Numbered from the stretch's first letter, positions 38,783 to 49,830 are shown. The stretch: 64,000 nt of DNA from Acinetobacter sp. GSS19 (GCF_028621895.1 NZ_CP117520.1:2232001-2296000), one strand, 5' to 3'. Notes: generated from the sequence alone by a model not told the origin. A program made the numbers and translations.

Positions 38783-39463
38783 TTATGGCAACATAGCTAA
38801 ATAAGTTGCTGGGTTTTTACGTTGACCATCTTTTACAACTTCATAATGTAAATGAGGACCAGTACAACGACCAGTACAACCCACATTTGCAATCTGGTCG
38901 CCCGCGTTTACGCGCTCACCCACGCTGACCAAGAGACGTGAAGCATGGGCATAACGAGTGAGGTAACCATTTCCATGATTAATTTCTACGTATTGACCAT
39001 AACCATTCCCCCAGCCTGACTTGGTCACGACACCTGGGCCAGTCGCATAAATTGGAGTGCCACTTGGTGCAGCTAAATCAAGACCCGAATGGTTTTCAGC
39101 TTTACCACCCATAACACGACCTCCATAGGTAGAGCTAACGCGCGCACTTGGCAATGGATGAGCAATCAGCCAAGAAGAGATACCGTTGGCTGTATAACGT
39201 GTTGAAGTATTTGAACTGTATTTTTTTGCGAGAGATTGATTATTGAGTTCAACAGATTTTTCACGAAGTGTAACCGATACTTTTGTACGTGCAGGAATAT
39301 CGATATCTTCAGGTTGAGAGTAAGAACCTTTGGCAATCGTATGAGTAAGTTCTTCAATTGGATCAATTTGAGTATTTGAATTTACTTCAACCAGATCAGC
39401 AGAAGCCACGGTAGCAGCAGAAGCTGCCAGGGAAAAAGCCAATAAAATACGACGCGTGTGCAT
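38783..39463 (-). CDS. Secreted M23-family peptidoglycan endopeptidase
   Basis: 226-residue periplasmic protein with signal peptide (MHTRRILLAFSLAASAATVASA). The C-terminal LytM/M23 zinc peptidase domain spans about 105-226. Zinc ligands are visible as N-H-S-G-L-D-L (H-x3-D) and G-P-H-L-H-Y (H-x-H). The middle region carries no LysM repeat. The position next to dciA and lpxC is conserved in the Pseudomonas/Acinetobacter group. It may cleave stem-peptide cross-links or act as an amidase activator; the intact ligands favour real activity. Confidence 0.9.
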   Translation of the reverse strand: MHTRRILLAFSLAASAATVASADLVEVNSNTQIDPIEELTHTIAKGSYSQPEDIDIPARTKVSVTLREKSVELNNQSLAKKYSSNTSTRYTANGISSWLIAHPLPSARVSSTYGGRVMGGKAENHSGLDLAAPSGTPIYATGPGVVTKSGWGNGYGQYVEINHGNGYLTRYAHASRLLVSVGERVNAGDQIANVGCTGRCTGPHLHYEVVKDGQRKNPATYLAMLP

Positions 39464-39572
39464 AAAAAACCTCTTTCAACTGTTCTTACTCAATGTTTCT
39501 TGTGTGATCTCTTCCTTGATATTCACAGAAACAAGCGCATAAGATTAAGACATCAATGTTAAGGAAAGATGT

Positions 39573-40016
39573 ATGTCTGAACCTATTAACGTGTTTCAAG
39601 CGACAAGAAAACACTCAAAAACAGGAAACTTAACGTTTCTCTCAACGCAAGTTGCACAGTGGCAAAAACTTACGAAAATGATTCAACCGCTGTTGCCCCA
39701 ACCGGAACAATGGCAGGTGGTCTGTTATCAATCCGGCGTTTTAACCATCACCGGTGAAAATCAAGCCATGATTAGTCAACTCGGTTACTTGCAAAAGCCG
39801 TATATTTCTCAATTATCTCAACTTGAACCGTTGAAAGATTTGCATAAAATTCAAGCACGTTTAAGAGTTAAGTCTCAAAAGATCTCTGAACCAAGCCAAC
39901 CTTCACGATCCATCAACACAGAAACGCAAAACATGTTACGTCACGCTGCTGACTTTGTGAGCGACCCTAAGCTTAGCCAAGCCTTGCTACGTTTGGCAAG
40001 CAATAAAAAGGAGTAG
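39573..40016 (+). CDS. dciA: DciA-type DnaB helicase loader (DUF721)
   Basis: 147-residue cytoplasmic protein. The DUF721 fold covers about residues 25-105 (L-L-P-Q-P-E-Q-W-Q-V-V-C-Y, L-T-I-T-G-E-N-Q-A-M, L-R-V-K). The C-terminal 40 residues look disordered, with a final helix. DciA replaces DnaC as replicative helicase loader in bacteria lacking phage-derived loaders, including Acinetobacter. The place between lpxC and an M23 peptidase fits the conserved neighbourhood. Divergent from the peptidase, convergent with lpxC. Confidence 0.78.
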   Translation: MSEPINVFQATRKHSKTGNLTFLSTQVAQWQKLTKMIQPLLPQPEQWQVVCYQSGVLTITGENQAMISQLGYLQKPYISQLSQLEPLKDLHKIQARLRVKSQKISEPSQPSRSINTETQNMLRHAADFVSDPKLSQALLRLASNKKE

Positions 40017-40110
40017 GATTTTTCTGGCAGGGCATTTTTTGATTATTTTTCGTGATATTTTTCACATTCAGAGTTGTTACTTTATAACATCACCTAGACA
40101 AGACAATGAC

Positions 40111-41013
40111 TTATGTCACACTGACATACGGAATCGGGCAATCTTTCGCGTCATCAAATGTTACAATTTCATAACTTGTTGGATCTTTTTGCACATTGCG
40201 TAACAACTGGTTATTCAGGGCATGACCCGACTTATAACCATCAAATTTGGCAATAATCTGGTGACCTAGCAGATATAAATCTCCTACTGCATCCAGAATT
40301 TTATGGCGAACGAATTCATCCGAGAAACGTAAGCCTTCTTCATTGACCACGCCAGTATCATCCACCCCAATCGCGTTCTCCAAGCTCGCGCCCAGTGCCA
40401 AGTTATTGGCTTTCAGATAATCCAGGTCTTTCATAAAACCAAAGGTACGCGCGCCACTGACCTCATACACAAAAGTTTCGGTGGAAAAATCAATCGTGGC
40501 CGACTGGTATTCTTTGGCAAAAGCAGGGTGATCAAAATCGATGGTGAAATTCAGCTGAAACCCTGTATGCGGAGTGAAAATAGCCCGTTTATCATCGATG
40601 AGAGCAGATATTGGCTTCAAGATTCGGATAAACTTTTTCGGTGCATCCTGCTCAACCAGACCACCTTGCATCAGTAAGTAGATAAACGGTCCCGCACTGC
40701 CATCCATAATCGGTACTTCAGATGCAGAAACTTCCACGATCAGGTTATCAATACCCAGACCCGCGATTGCACTCATCACATGTTCAATAGTTCCGACTTT
40801 CGCGTCACCTTGAACCAAGTTAGAGCACATAAAGGCTTCCTGAATCAGCATCGCATCCGCAGGAATATCAACCGGTGGATCAAGATCAATACGGCGAAAG
40901 ACAATTCCCCCATCTGCAACATGCGGTACAAAGTTAATCATGACTTTTTGCCCACTATGCAGTCCGATACCGCTAGCTTTGACGACACGTTGGAGGGTAC
41001 GCTGTTTCAACAT
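40111..41013 (-). CDS. lpxC: UDP-3-O-acyl-N-acetylglucosamine deacetylase
   Basis: 300-residue zinc deacetylase for the committed step of lipid A synthesis. Seen are S-G-I-G-L-H-S-G-Q near the N-terminus, H-V-M-S-A at the first zinc His, S-G-A-R-T-F-G-F in the hydrophobic tunnel and the zinc motif [10 protein letters not shown] with a later G-H-Q-I catalytic His region. It lies downstream of ftsZ as in other gammaproteobacteria, but a terminator separates the two. Confidence 0.97.
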   Translation of the reverse strand: MLKQRTLQRVVKASGIGLHSGQKVMINFVPHVADGGIVFRRIDLDPPVDIPADAMLIQEAFMCSNLVQGDAKVGTIEHVMSAIAGLGIDNLIVEVSASEVPIMDGSAGPFIYLLMQGGLVEQDAPKKFIRILKPISALIDDKRAIFTPHTGFQLNFTIDFDHPAFAKEYQSATIDFSTETFVYEVSGARTFGFMKDLDYLKANNLALGASLENAIGVDDTGVVNEEGLRFSDEFVRHKILDAVGDLYLLGHQIIAKFDGYKSGHALNNQLLRNVQKDPTSYEIVTFDDAKDCPIPYVSVT

Positions 41014-41210
41014 GCTACTACTGTCTTCTACTTACAAACCGCAATACGTTAGCATATTTGCTTTTTTTTGACAGCAAAAACGCTTATAGCCTCAGAATTT
41101 TCACTGTTAACTAGCAAAATTTCCGCTGATTTAAACCACTCAACCAACTATTTACAGGGATTTTGGCTTATATTTAGACAGCATTTAGTCTTAACCGAAT
41201 CATAAGGCAA

Positions 41211-41243
41211 TAAAAAAGCAGCGCGTTTGCGCTGCTTTTTTTT
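41211..41243 (-). terminator. Terminator of ftsZ
   Basis: AGCAGCGC (41217-41224), loop GTTT, GCGCTGCT (41229-41236), flanked by A6 and T8; bidirectional in form. Confidence 0.92.
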
Positions 41244-41259
41244 AGAAGTCCCACAACAG

Positions 41260-42447
41260 TTATTTACGCTGTTGGTTCTTCAAATAATCCTGAATGCTCA
41301 TCGGTGAAGAACGTGGAGTTGCGCTTGGCGCAGCAACTGGACTTTCAGCATGCTGACGTTTGCTGATTGCAGGAACATCATCTTCTTCAAGTACTGCCTG
41401 TGCAGCCTGGCTTGCTTGCACAGCGGCATGCTGTACTGCAGAGGGTTGACGCTTCGCTTCTACCGCATCCGAATTCCGCGTCAAACCTGTGGCAATTACA
41501 GTCACACGAATTTCATCACGGGCATCTGGATCAAATACCGTACCGAAGAATACTTCACCTTCATCCAGATCGACGATTTGGTTCACCACATCGGTAATCA
41601 CTTCTGTTTCACGTAGTGTGACATCATTACCACCAGTGATATTGATTAATACCCCCTTGGCATTCATGATATTGACGTTATCGAGTAATGGACTACGAAT
41701 AGCCAGACGGGCCGCTTCCTCAGCACGATCTGGACCACTGCTCTTGCCTTCACCCATCATGGCATAGCCACGGGTACTCATCGCAGTTTTCAAGTCAGCG
41801 AAGTCAAGGTTGATATGACCTGGACGTACTACAAGATCAAAGATACTGCGTACTGCATTTAACAGCACATCATCCGCCTTACGATAAGCATCCTGCATGG
41901 AGATATCGCCATACACACTAAGCAAACGCTGGTTTGGAATGATGATCAGGGAATCAACATAGGCTTCGAGTGCTTCGATGCCTTTCTCGGCTGAGCGCTG
42001 GCGACGACGACCTTCAAAGTTGAATGGCGTGGTGACAACGCCTACGGTAAGAATACCCATTTCTTTGGCAATTTCTGCAACGACTGGCGCAGCACCTGTT
42101 CCGGTTCCCCCGCCCATGCCGGCAGTTACGAATACCATATCGGCACCTTCAAGATGCTGACGAATCACTTCGCGGCTTTCTTCTGCTGCGATCTGACCCA
42201 CTTCAGGATTTGCACCAGCACCTAAACCACGGGTACTTTGTTCACCCAACTGGATTTTAAATGGCGCATTCATGCGATCAAGGGCTTGTTTATCCGTATT
42301 GGCACAGACAAATTTTACGCCTTTAATATCAGACTGCACCATGTGCTGTACGGCATTACCGCCACCACCACCTACACCAAACACAGTGAAACGGGCTTGA
42401 CCGTTACTATCGGTTTGTTCATCTTCTAAAAATTCAAATGAGGCCAT
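41260..42447 (-). CDS. ftsZ: Cell division GTPase FtsZ
   Basis: 395-residue tubulin homologue that forms the Z ring. The GTP-binding signature is [10 protein letters not shown] and the T7 loop N-L-D-F-A-D-L supplies catalytic Asp. The core ends near residue 320, followed by a 65-residue Ala/Gln/Pro-rich linker and the C-terminal peptide [12 protein letters not shown]. That peptide departs from the common D-I-P-x-F-L core by lacking the Pro. Last gene of the cluster, 163 bases after ftsA, a gap large enough for its own promoter. Confidence 0.98.
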   Translation of the reverse strand: MASFEFLEDEQTDSNGQARFTVFGVGGGGGNAVQHMVQSDIKGVKFVCANTDKQALDRMNAPFKIQLGEQSTRGLGAGANPEVGQIAAEESREVIRQHLEGADMVFVTAGMGGGTGTGAAPVVAEIAKEMGILTVGVVTTPFNFEGRRRQRSAEKGIEALEAYVDSLIIIPNQRLLSVYGDISMQDAYRKADDVLLNAVRSIFDLVVRPGHINLDFADLKTAMSTRGYAMMGEGKSSGPDRAEEAARLAIRSPLLDNVNIMNAKGVLINITGGNDVTLRETEVITDVVNQIVDLDEGEVFFGTVFDPDARDEIRVTVIATGLTRNSDAVEAKRQPSAVQHAAVQASQAAQAVLEEDDVPAISKRQHAESPVAAPSATPRSSPMSIQDYLKNQQRK

Positions 42448-42610
42448 GACCTATAGAGTTCCTAAATAATATTGGCAGTCACTTCAGCCCGTATACTGCC
42501 TTGATCTGCATAAACAAATTATTTTTTTAGGATGCTGTGCAATACTCGCCTTGTCAAGTACAGCAGTTTTCTTGTACAACTTCCTAACAATAATCCCAAT
42601 GAAATACACC

Positions 42611-43873
42611 TTAAAATATCGATTTTAATTTGTTATTCAGTGTATTCCAGCCATTGCCAACACGCGACCAAAAAGAACGCTTTTCTTCGTCTTCTGGTTC
42701 TTCTACTGCATCCTGCATGTCACTCTGACTAAATAACAATAAACCCGCTGCCGTCGCATACATCGAACGACGTAACGCAGCCTGATGTGGCTCATCGGCA
42801 TATACCTGTAAAGGTGGATTGCCTAAATGGGCCGAAACCCCCAACATACGCCGCGCCAGATTAACCATACCTTCAATCTGACAAGCATCTCCGGTCAGGA
42901 CCACGCCATGATATAAACCATGTATCGCGCCGCTCTGCTCTAATTCCTGACGAATCAGGCCAAAGATTTCTTCGTAACGTGCAACAATAATATCCGTCAA
43001 TTCAATACGACTAATGGTTTGTGGCCCGTCAATTCCTTGAAATTGAATCATATGATCCGGCTTGACCACTTTGAGGTCCACACAGCCATGTAACAATTTC
43101 AGACGTTCAGCTTCATCCGTGGTGGTCTGCAAGACTGCCGCGATATCTCGTGTGACATGTTCGCCACCGCGCTGGAATGTGCGAGTTAAGGCCAAACGTC
43201 CATCTAGGTAAACGGCTAAGTTCGTGGTTCCTGCACCGATATCAACGAGACATACCCCATATTCTTTTTCATCTTTGAGCAAGCTGGCTTCTGCAGTAGC
43301 GAGACAAGACACCACCATTTTCTCGACACCGATATTCGCGCCTTTCATCGCACGATCCAGGTTCTGCATGGTACTAATCGGCAGCATCATTAACTGATAA
43401 TGCCCTGTCATACTTTGGGCAGACATGTTAATTGGATTCTGCACCCACTCTGCAGCATCATCCAATTCAAATCCTAAAGGCACCGCACTCGCCAGATAAT
43501 GATCCGGGGTCACATGACTGGCTTTGGCCAAATCCAAAGCACGGACCACCTCATTGGTGGTAATAATATGTTCGGTGTTGACAATCGGCGTACGGCCCGA
43601 GGCATAAAAGCTTTTTAATTCTGTACTTGGGATCGACACCCAGGCCGAATGTATCCGACATTCCGCCATCTTTTCCGCTTCAGCAACGGCATTTTTTATT
43701 GCAGCAATCACTTTATCAAGGCTGACAATTTTACCTTTGTTCATGCCTCTATTACGTGCCGTAGCCATCCCGATAACTTGAATTTTATCAGGTGCATGTA
43801 CTTTACCAATCAAAACTGAAACTTTATGTGTCCCAATGTCAATCGCAACAACTGAGGGAACAGCTTCACTCAT
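42611..43873 (-). CDS. ftsA: Cell division protein FtsA
   Basis: 420-residue actin-like protein that tethers FtsZ to the membrane and recruits later division proteins. Actin-fold phosphate loops are V-A-I-D-I-G-T-H-K-V and V-D-I-G-A-G-T-T-N-L. The C-terminal amphipathic tail reads W-N-T-L-N-N-K-L-K-S-I-F. It stands between ftsQ (64 bases away) and ftsZ. Confidence 0.97.
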   Translation of the reverse strand: MSEAVPSVVAIDIGTHKVSVLIGKVHAPDKIQVIGMATARNRGMNKGKIVSLDKVIAAIKNAVAEAEKMAECRIHSAWVSIPSTELKSFYASGRTPIVNTEHIITTNEVVRALDLAKASHVTPDHYLASAVPLGFELDDAAEWVQNPINMSAQSMTGHYQLMMLPISTMQNLDRAMKGANIGVEKMVVSCLATAEASLLKDEKEYGVCLVDIGAGTTNLAVYLDGRLALTRTFQRGGEHVTRDIAAVLQTTTDEAERLKLLHGCVDLKVVKPDHMIQFQGIDGPQTISRIELTDIIVARYEEIFGLIRQELEQSGAIHGLYHGVVLTGDACQIEGMVNLARRMLGVSAHLGNPPLQVYADEPHQAALRRSMYATAAGLLLFSQSDMQDAVEEPEDEEKRSFWSRVGNGWNTLNNKLKSIF

Positions 43874-43937
43874 TACGTACTACCACTTACATGTTGGTTT
43901 ATCTTTAGCTTAAGCGCCTTGTTTTTAAAGCCACGTA

Positions 43938-44795
43938 TTATGGCTTTGCCGTTATTCCACCCGCAATGCCTGTGTCATCACTCGTTACAACAAACTGCCC
44001 ATTTATAATTGTAGGCGGGCTGGCATTTTTCCACTGAATGGCTAGTCCATTACGATAGCGCAAATCAATGGCAGAAATCCTTGGCCACACCGGCTTGAGC
44101 TCATTTTTTGCCAGATAACTCAGACGTTGTAGTTTACTCATGGTTTGATCCTGATCAACGATCACACGCAAGCCAGAATCAAACTGCATAAACCAGGTCA
44201 TACGTTCAGTTAAATATAACTCTTTTAAACGTAAATGAACCGGTTGAAATAACTGATTAATCTCGTTATATCGACGCATCATCACTTCAGACTGACTGAT
44301 CGGGCCATGTAGTAAGGGCAAATGCGCATTATTTTTCGGCACCGCCTCACTAAATACATCCCCACTATCACTCAGCAATCGCCCGGTTCCCCAACGCGCA
44401 ATTGCATGTCGCGGCATGACACGAACCCGAATCGCATTCGGCCAGGTACGTGAAACCACTACACGGTCTACCCATGACACGGCCAGAGCGCGGTCACGAA
44501 TTTGTTCCAGATCCGAAGTAAAATAATTGTCTTTCACGATGGGTTGCAGATGCACCTGCATCTGCTGTTGCTCAACGGTGCTGTGTGTCCCAACGACTTG
44601 TAGTTCGGCCACATGCGCATCCGTGATCACTTTATACAGACCATAAAAACCGACTGCCAACACCACAAAAGCCACCAATAGCAGCAACCAACCACCCAAA
44701 TTTGCAAGCTTTTCCTGACGTGTAGGTGGCTTGTCATGAATCGAGGTGATGGCAGCAGCACGTTTGCGGCGCATGGAAGCAGGAAGTTGAGCCAT
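43938..44795 (-). CDS. ftsQ: Cell division protein FtsQ
   Basis: 285-residue bitopic protein: basic cytoplasmic tail (about 1-30), one transmembrane helix (about 33-55), POTRA domain (about 60-130, V-A-E-L-Q-V-V-G-T-H), then the beta domain with the W-P-R-I-S-A-I-D-L-R-Y segment. It links early and late divisome parts (FtsB/FtsL). The start lies three bases after the ddl stop. Confidence 0.94.
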   Translation of the reverse strand: MAQLPASMRRKRAAAITSIHDKPPTRQEKLANLGGWLLLLVAFVVLAVGFYGLYKVITDAHVAELQVVGTHSTVEQQQMQVHLQPIVKDNYFTSDLEQIRDRALAVSWVDRVVVSRTWPNAIRVRVMPRHAIARWGTGRLLSDSGDVFSEAVPKNNAHLPLLHGPISQSEVMMRRYNEINQLFQPVHLRLKELYLTERMTWFMQFDSGLRVIVDQDQTMSKLQRLSYLAKNELKPVWPRISAIDLRYRNGLAIQWKNASPPTIINGQFVVTSDDTGIAGGITAKP

Positions 44796-44798
44796 AAA

Positions 44799-45728
44799 TT
44801 AGTGTGCCACCGCATCCAGAGTTTGTTCCAAAATCGCTACACAGAGCGCTTCAAAACTATAACCGACTGCTTTCGCTGCTTTTGGCACCAAGGAATGACT
44901 GGTCATGCCTGGCACTGTATTCACTTCAAGCAGCCAGAAGTTACCTTCAGCATCCTGCATGGCATCAATACGGCCCCAACCTTTTGCACCCACCGCTTGG
45001 AAGGCACGCAACGCCAAGTCTTGTAACTGCTTTTCTTCTGTCTCAGTCAAACCACACGGAATGCCATATTGCACATCGTTACGGTTGTATTTGGCTTCAT
45101 AGTCATAAAAGGCCACATCTTGTGGTGGTTCCAAACGAATCACCGGGAGTGCCTGGCCATTTAGCATGACAATAGTAAATTCACGGCCTGTGATCCATTT
45201 TTCCGCCATAACCACGGCATCATGTGCTGTCGCTTTGGCAATCGCATCGGCAAAGTCTTCAATTTTCTCGACTTTACTCATGCCAATACTCGAACCCTCA
45301 TGTACCGGCTTGATAATCACAGGCAAGCCCAAGCTAGACACAAGCTCTTGCACATCGGTGTCTTTATTGATGATACGGTAAGGTGCGGTTGGTAAATCAC
45401 TGCCCTGCCAGATCTGCTTGGTTTTAACCTTGTCCATACCAATGGCAGAACCCTGTACGCCCGTCCCCGTATAAGGAATATTCAACCATTCCAGCACACC
45501 CTGAATCTGGCCATCTTCACCACCGCGACCATGCAGCACAATAAAAGCACGATCATAATTAACCAGTTCCGTCACGCTACGTTGTTGCGGGTCAAAAGCT
45601 TCGGCATCAACGCCAGAACGCAACAATGCTTCCAGCACAGCCTGACCACTATCTAGCGAAACTTCACGCTCTGCTGATTTACCACCCAATAACACGGCAA
45701 CTTTGCCGAACTTTGAAGCATTTGACAC
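44799..45728 (-). CDS. ddl: D-alanine--D-alanine ligase
   Basis: 309-residue ATP-grasp ligase making D-Ala-D-Ala for peptidoglycan. Seen are V-L-L-G-G-K-S-A-E-R-E-V-S at the N-terminus, H-G-R-G-G-E-D-G, K-P-V-H-E-G-S-S-I-G-M and E-V-N-T-V-P-G-M-T. It corresponds to DdlB by position in the cluster and is 309 residues, the usual length. Confidence 0.97.
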   Translation of the reverse strand: MSNASKFGKVAVLLGGKSAEREVSLDSGQAVLEALLRSGVDAEAFDPQQRSVTELVNYDRAFIVLHGRGGEDGQIQGVLEWLNIPYTGTGVQGSAIGMDKVKTKQIWQGSDLPTAPYRIINKDTDVQELVSSLGLPVIIKPVHEGSSIGMSKVEKIEDFADAIAKATAHDAVVMAEKWITGREFTIVMLNGQALPVIRLEPPQDVAFYDYEAKYNRNDVQYGIPCGLTETEEKQLQDLALRAFQAVGAKGWGRIDAMQDAEGNFWLLEVNTVPGMTSHSLVPKAAKAVGYSFEALCVAILEQTLDAVAH

Positions 45729-45784
45729 GTTGAGATCCTTAAAACTTTATAACTGGTCAATCACATTCACGCCATACGACGTCA

Positions 45785-47233
45785 TTATTTAAGATATAAA
45801 TGCTGTTGTGCCAATTCAACTGAAATGGCTCCCACGTTACCTGCACCTTGGGTTAATAACAAGTCATTTGGTTGTAACACTTTTTGAATGACATTGCGCA
45901 GGTTTTCATCAACCGGATCAATCAGAATCGGTTCGACCTGACCACGTAGACGCAAGCTACGTGCCAAAGTTCGGCTGTCAGCACCGACAATCGGCTTTTC
46001 ACCCGCGGGATACACTTCTAAAAGCAAGAGTTGATCCACCTGTGATAACACCTCGACAAAATCATCGAAACAGTCACGGGTACGGCTAAAACGGTGCGGC
46101 TGGAATAACATCACCAGACGACGGTCTGGATGGCTAGCGCGCGCAGCCTTGATGGTTGCCTCAACTTCTTTTGGATGGTGACCATAGTCATCCACCAGTT
46201 TCACTGTCCCTTCGCCTAGCGCAAATTCACCTTGCACCTGGAAGCGACGTCCTACCCCGCTAAAACCTTCTAGAGCACGGCTAATTGCAGCATCAGATAC
46301 ACCTTCATCAGTCGCGACACCAATTGCAGCCAAGGCATTCAGGACATTATGCAAACCTGGTTGATTAATGGTCAGGCGTAATGGTTCGCGGCCTTTACGC
46401 AACACGGTAAAGTGGGAACGCATACCATCCTGTTCAACATCGACCGCACGAATATCATTGTCTTCACCAAAACCATAAGTGATCACCGGACGGCCGACAC
46501 GTGGCAAGATTTCACGAATATTGGCATCATCACCACACACCACAGCCAAACCATAGAATGGCAATTTGTGCAGGAACTGGATGAAGGTATCTTTTAATGT
46601 ATCAAAACTGCCACCATAGGTATCCATATGGTCGGCATCGATATTGGTCACAATTGCGGCCATCGGTTCCAGGAACAGAAAAGATGCATCTGACTCATCA
46701 GCTTCGGCCACGATATAACGGCTGGCACCCAACGCAGCATTTACCCCGGTACGGTTCAGCAAGCCGCCGATCACATAGGTCGGATCGAGGCCTTCTTCTG
46801 CTAACATACAGGTCAACAGACTGGTGGTCGTCGTCTTACCATGCGTGCCAGCCACTGCAATGCCATGGCGATAACGCATCAATTCACCGAGCATTTCCGC
46901 ACGGCGAACCACAGGAATTCGGTTTTCAATCGCTGTTTTGATTTCCGGGTTTTCCGGATCAATTGCGGTCGACACCACCAGCACATTGGCACCCTGAATA
47001 TTTTCTGCACTGTGGCCAATAAATACTTTAATGCCGTTTTCTTCGAGTTGTGCCGTGGTTTTCGAGGCTTTGATATCTGAACCAGAAACTTTATAGCCCT
47101 GATTTTTTAATACTTCCGCGATGCCACACATCCCTGCTCCACCAATACCCACAAAGTGAATATGCTTGATACGGCGCATTTCAGGAATTTTAATTAATTT
47201 TTTTGCTTGATCAGCAGGGCTTGATGGAGACAT
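45785..47233 (-). CDS. murC: UDP-N-acetylmuramate--L-alanine ligase
   Basis: 482-residue Mur ligase adding the first amino acid of the stem peptide. The Rossmann start reads [15 protein letters not shown], the ATP loop is [10 protein letters not shown], and a metal/substrate region reads [10 protein letters not shown]. It follows murG by 14 bases. Confidence 0.97.
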   Translation of the reverse strand: MSPSSPADQAKKLIKIPEMRRIKHIHFVGIGGAGMCGIAEVLKNQGYKVSGSDIKASKTTAQLEENGIKVFIGHSAENIQGANVLVVSTAIDPENPEIKTAIENRIPVVRRAEMLGELMRYRHGIAVAGTHGKTTTTSLLTCMLAEEGLDPTYVIGGLLNRTGVNAALGASRYIVAEADESDASFLFLEPMAAIVTNIDADHMDTYGGSFDTLKDTFIQFLHKLPFYGLAVVCGDDANIREILPRVGRPVITYGFGEDNDIRAVDVEQDGMRSHFTVLRKGREPLRLTINQPGLHNVLNALAAIGVATDEGVSDAAISRALEGFSGVGRRFQVQGEFALGEGTVKLVDDYGHHPKEVEATIKAARASHPDRRLVMLFQPHRFSRTRDCFDDFVEVLSQVDQLLLLEVYPAGEKPIVGADSRTLARSLRLRGQVEPILIDPVDENLRNVIQKVLQPNDLLLTQGAGNVGAISVELAQQHLYLK

Positions 47234-47247
47234 AGGAAAACTCTAAC

Positions 47248-48345
47248 TTACAATTCTTGAATGAGACTAACCACATGCTGGGTTGCGTCCGGTTGAGCTT
47301 TTTGACGTGCCTTGACGGCCATTTCAGACAAAGTCTGACGATTCATCAATGGTTTGAGCAGATCAGCCAGGCTCTCGGAAGTCATGCTGGCTTGCTGACA
47401 GATTTTAGCTGCGCCGGTATTGGCCAAAAATTTGGCATTTGCTGTCTGGTGATCATCCACCGCACTAGGCAAAGGCACGAAAATCGCGGCTACCCCCGCG
47501 GTGGCGACTTCTGTCACCGTTAATGCACCCGCACGACAAATAATCAGATCTGCCTCCGAATACGCTTTCGCCATATCGTCAATAAACGGACTGACTTCTA
47601 CCTGTAACTGTGCTGGAGCGTCTGTATAACGTGCCTGCGTGGCTTCAAACTGTTGCTGGCCACACTGATGAAAGACCTTTAGTGGCATATTTAACTGTTT
47701 TAATGCGGCTGGTACACGTTCATTCAAAGCTTGTGCTCCGAGTGACCCACCAACAATCAGAATATGCAGGGGCTGTTCTGCCTGCTCACGTTGCTGATAG
47801 CGCCAAGCCGGGCTCAGAATCTCGGTAATTTCCTGACGGACCGGGTTTCCAGTCGTGACAATTTTGGCACTCTCTGGAAATGTTCCCGGGAACGCCTGAC
47901 AAACCGTTTTGGCGATTCGTGACAATTGCATGTTGGTAAAACCGGCGACTGCATTTTGCTCATGAATCAGCACGGGAATACCTAATACGCGGGCAGCAAG
48001 ACCACCTGGACCGGCTACATAGCCACCAAATCCAGCAACCGCTTCAATTTTGAGTTGCTTCATGTAGCGCATTGCACTCAAGGTGGCTTTTAAAATCTTG
48101 AAAGGTGCAACGAGTTTGCGTAATACGCCATTGCCACGTACACCCTGTATATCAATCTGATAAATCGGAATATCATGTTGTTTTAACAGCCGGTTTTCCA
48201 TACCGTTCGGTGTTGCCAACCAAGACACCTGGCAACCCTGTTGTTGTAATTGTTTTGCGACAGCCAATGCCGGAAACACATGCCCACCTGTCCCTGCGGC
48301 CATCATCATGACACGTTTCGGTGGCTGCTGTTTGGACTCAATCAC
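47248..48345 (-). CDS. murG: UDP-GlcNAc--lipid I N-acetylglucosaminyl transferase
   Basis: 365-residue GT-B enzyme at the inner face of the membrane, converting lipid I to lipid II. The glycine loops are A-A-G-T-G-G-H-V-F-P and V-G-G-S-L-G-A-Q-A-L-N. The donor-site region reads C-R-A-G-A-L-T-V-T-E-V. First gene of the murG-murC-ddl-ftsQ-ftsA-ftsZ run. No ftsW lies upstream here; gshB is next, after a 343-base spacer. Confidence 0.97.
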   Translation of the reverse strand: MIESKQQPPKRVMMMAAGTGGHVFPALAVAKQLQQQGCQVSWLATPNGMENRLLKQHDIPIYQIDIQGVRGNGVLRKLVAPFKILKATLSAMRYMKQLKIEAVAGFGGYVAGPGGLAARVLGIPVLIHEQNAVAGFTNMQLSRIAKTVCQAFPGTFPESAKIVTTGNPVRQEITEILSPAWRYQQREQAEQPLHILIVGGSLGAQALNERVPAALKQLNMPLKVFHQCGQQQFEATQARYTDAPAQLQVEVSPFIDDMAKAYSEADLIICRAGALTVTEVATAGVAAIFVPLPSAVDDHQTANAKFLANTGAAKICQQASMTSESLADLLKPLMNRQTLSEMAVKARQKAQPDATQHVVSLIQEL

Positions 48346-48688
48346 GTGAATTCTTCGACTCTAAATGAAGTGGATCTTAAGATTATTTTAAAACGCCAAT
48401 TGTAATCACAAAGCCCCTCTGCGGAAAAGCCGATTTGTGGGTTTTCATCGAGGAGATCATTGTTTTTTTGCTACAGAATGCCAATCTTAAACTAGATTTG
48501 GAATGAAACCGCCAAAAAAGCCCGATTCCACATTTACTCAATTTTAAGCAACTGATTATTTTAATGATTTCCAATCTAGCTTAATCATCACCAGAAAAGA
48601 AGCTTTTTTGTTTTTCATCCCTTTGACGATGAACAGGCAAACCGTGATTTACCTGTTTTTACAAAAGCGCATTTTCAGAAAGGGCAAA
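48346..48688. other. Spacer between gshB and murG
   Basis: 343 bases without a supportable gene. It should hold the murG promoter and the gshB terminator. The best structure is an inverted repeat AACAGGCAAA (48632-48641) with TTTACCTGTT (48648-48657), a stem of 10 bp with one wobble on the minus strand but no U run there. A 63-codon open frame at 48383-48574 has no ribosome site and no family look. Confidence 0.45.
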
Positions 48689-49639
48689 TCATCCTGCGGA
48701 TTGAATTCCGGCCTCAAGCACATCGAACAGATCATCTGCAATGTGCGTACCAAACTGGGCATCAATTTCCCGGATACAAGTTGGACTGGTGACATTGATT
48801 TCAGTGACATAATTGCCAATCACATCCAGCCCGACAAAGATCAGACCCTTTTCCCGCAAGAATGGCCCCACTTTCGCGGCAATCATCTTATCATTTTCAG
48901 ACAATGGACGGGCCTGTCCCAGACCACCCGCAGCCAAATTGCCGCGCACTTCACCATTTTGTGGAATACGCGCCAGACAGTAAGGTACCGGTTCACCATT
49001 CACCATCAGGATGCGTTTATCGCCTTCGACAATTTCCGGAATATAGCGCTGTGCCATGATCGGACGTTTGCCCATTTCGGTTAGCATTTCCAGGGTAGAA
49101 CCAATATTCACCCCATCCTGGAACAAACGGAAAATCCCCATACCGCCCATACCATCGAGTGGTTTCACAATCACATCGCCATGTTCAATAATAAATTCAC
49201 GAATCAGGCTTTGTTGTGACGTCACTAAAGTCGGTACTTGCAATTCAGGAAACTGGGTAGCGAACAGTTTTTCATTACAGTCACGCAAGGATTGCGGCTT
49301 GTTGATGATCCACGCCCCTTCACGTTCTGCCTGTTCCAGAATATAGGTGGTATAGACAAAGTTCATGTCAAATGGCGGATCTTTACGCATCAACACCACA
49401 TCATAAGCCGCGATGGATTCTTTCTGTTTTTCACCTAACTCGTAATAATGGTTATAGTCTTCAAAAACGTTGAGCGGAGCAATCAGGCCAAAAGCTTTGC
49501 CATGCTCAATATATAAATCCTGTTGTAAGGCATAGCCCAACTTATGGCCACGACGGCTAGCAGCCCACAGCATGGCCATGGTGGAATCTTTCTTTAAATT
49601 AACCGTTTCGATGGGATCCATCACCACAAGAACGCGCAT
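48689..49639 (-). CDS. gshB: Glutathione synthetase
   Basis: 316-residue ATP-grasp enzyme adding glycine to gamma-glutamylcysteine. Typical text is V-V-M-D-P-I-E-T-V-N-L-K-K-D-S-T at the N-terminus, V-L-M-R-K-D-P-P-F-D, V-K-P-L-D-G-M-G-G-M-G-I-F and V-G-L-D-V-I-G-N-Y-V-T-E. Full family length. Monocistronic as far as can be seen. Confidence 0.97.
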   Translation of the reverse strand: MRVLVVMDPIETVNLKKDSTMAMLWAASRRGHKLGYALQQDLYIEHGKAFGLIAPLNVFEDYNHYYELGEKQKESIAAYDVVLMRKDPPFDMNFVYTTYILEQAEREGAWIINKPQSLRDCNEKLFATQFPELQVPTLVTSQQSLIREFIIEHGDVIVKPLDGMGGMGIFRLFQDGVNIGSTLEMLTEMGKRPIMAQRYIPEIVEGDKRILMVNGEPVPYCLARIPQNGEVRGNLAAGGLGQARPLSENDKMIAAKVGPFLREKGLIFVGLDVIGNYVTEINVTSPTCIREIDAQFGTHIADDLFDVLEAGIQSAG

Positions 49640-49830
49640 ATTGAAAGCTCATTTCATTTTTTAAATTGGGAAAAGTATAGCGGAGATTCACAATCATGTT
49701 TTCTGAATTTTCGATACATTCAATTTCTTGAAAAACATGCTTCCAGAATTCCGATCTATCACACCGCTTTCGTCGGATTATAATTTTATACCTATTTTAC
49801 AATATGTTATAAAACCTCATTCACAATAAA

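Noticed and set aside
48383..48574. 63-codon open frame on the minus strand between gshB and murG
   Set aside because: No ribosome site, AT-driven composition, no recognisable protein pattern.
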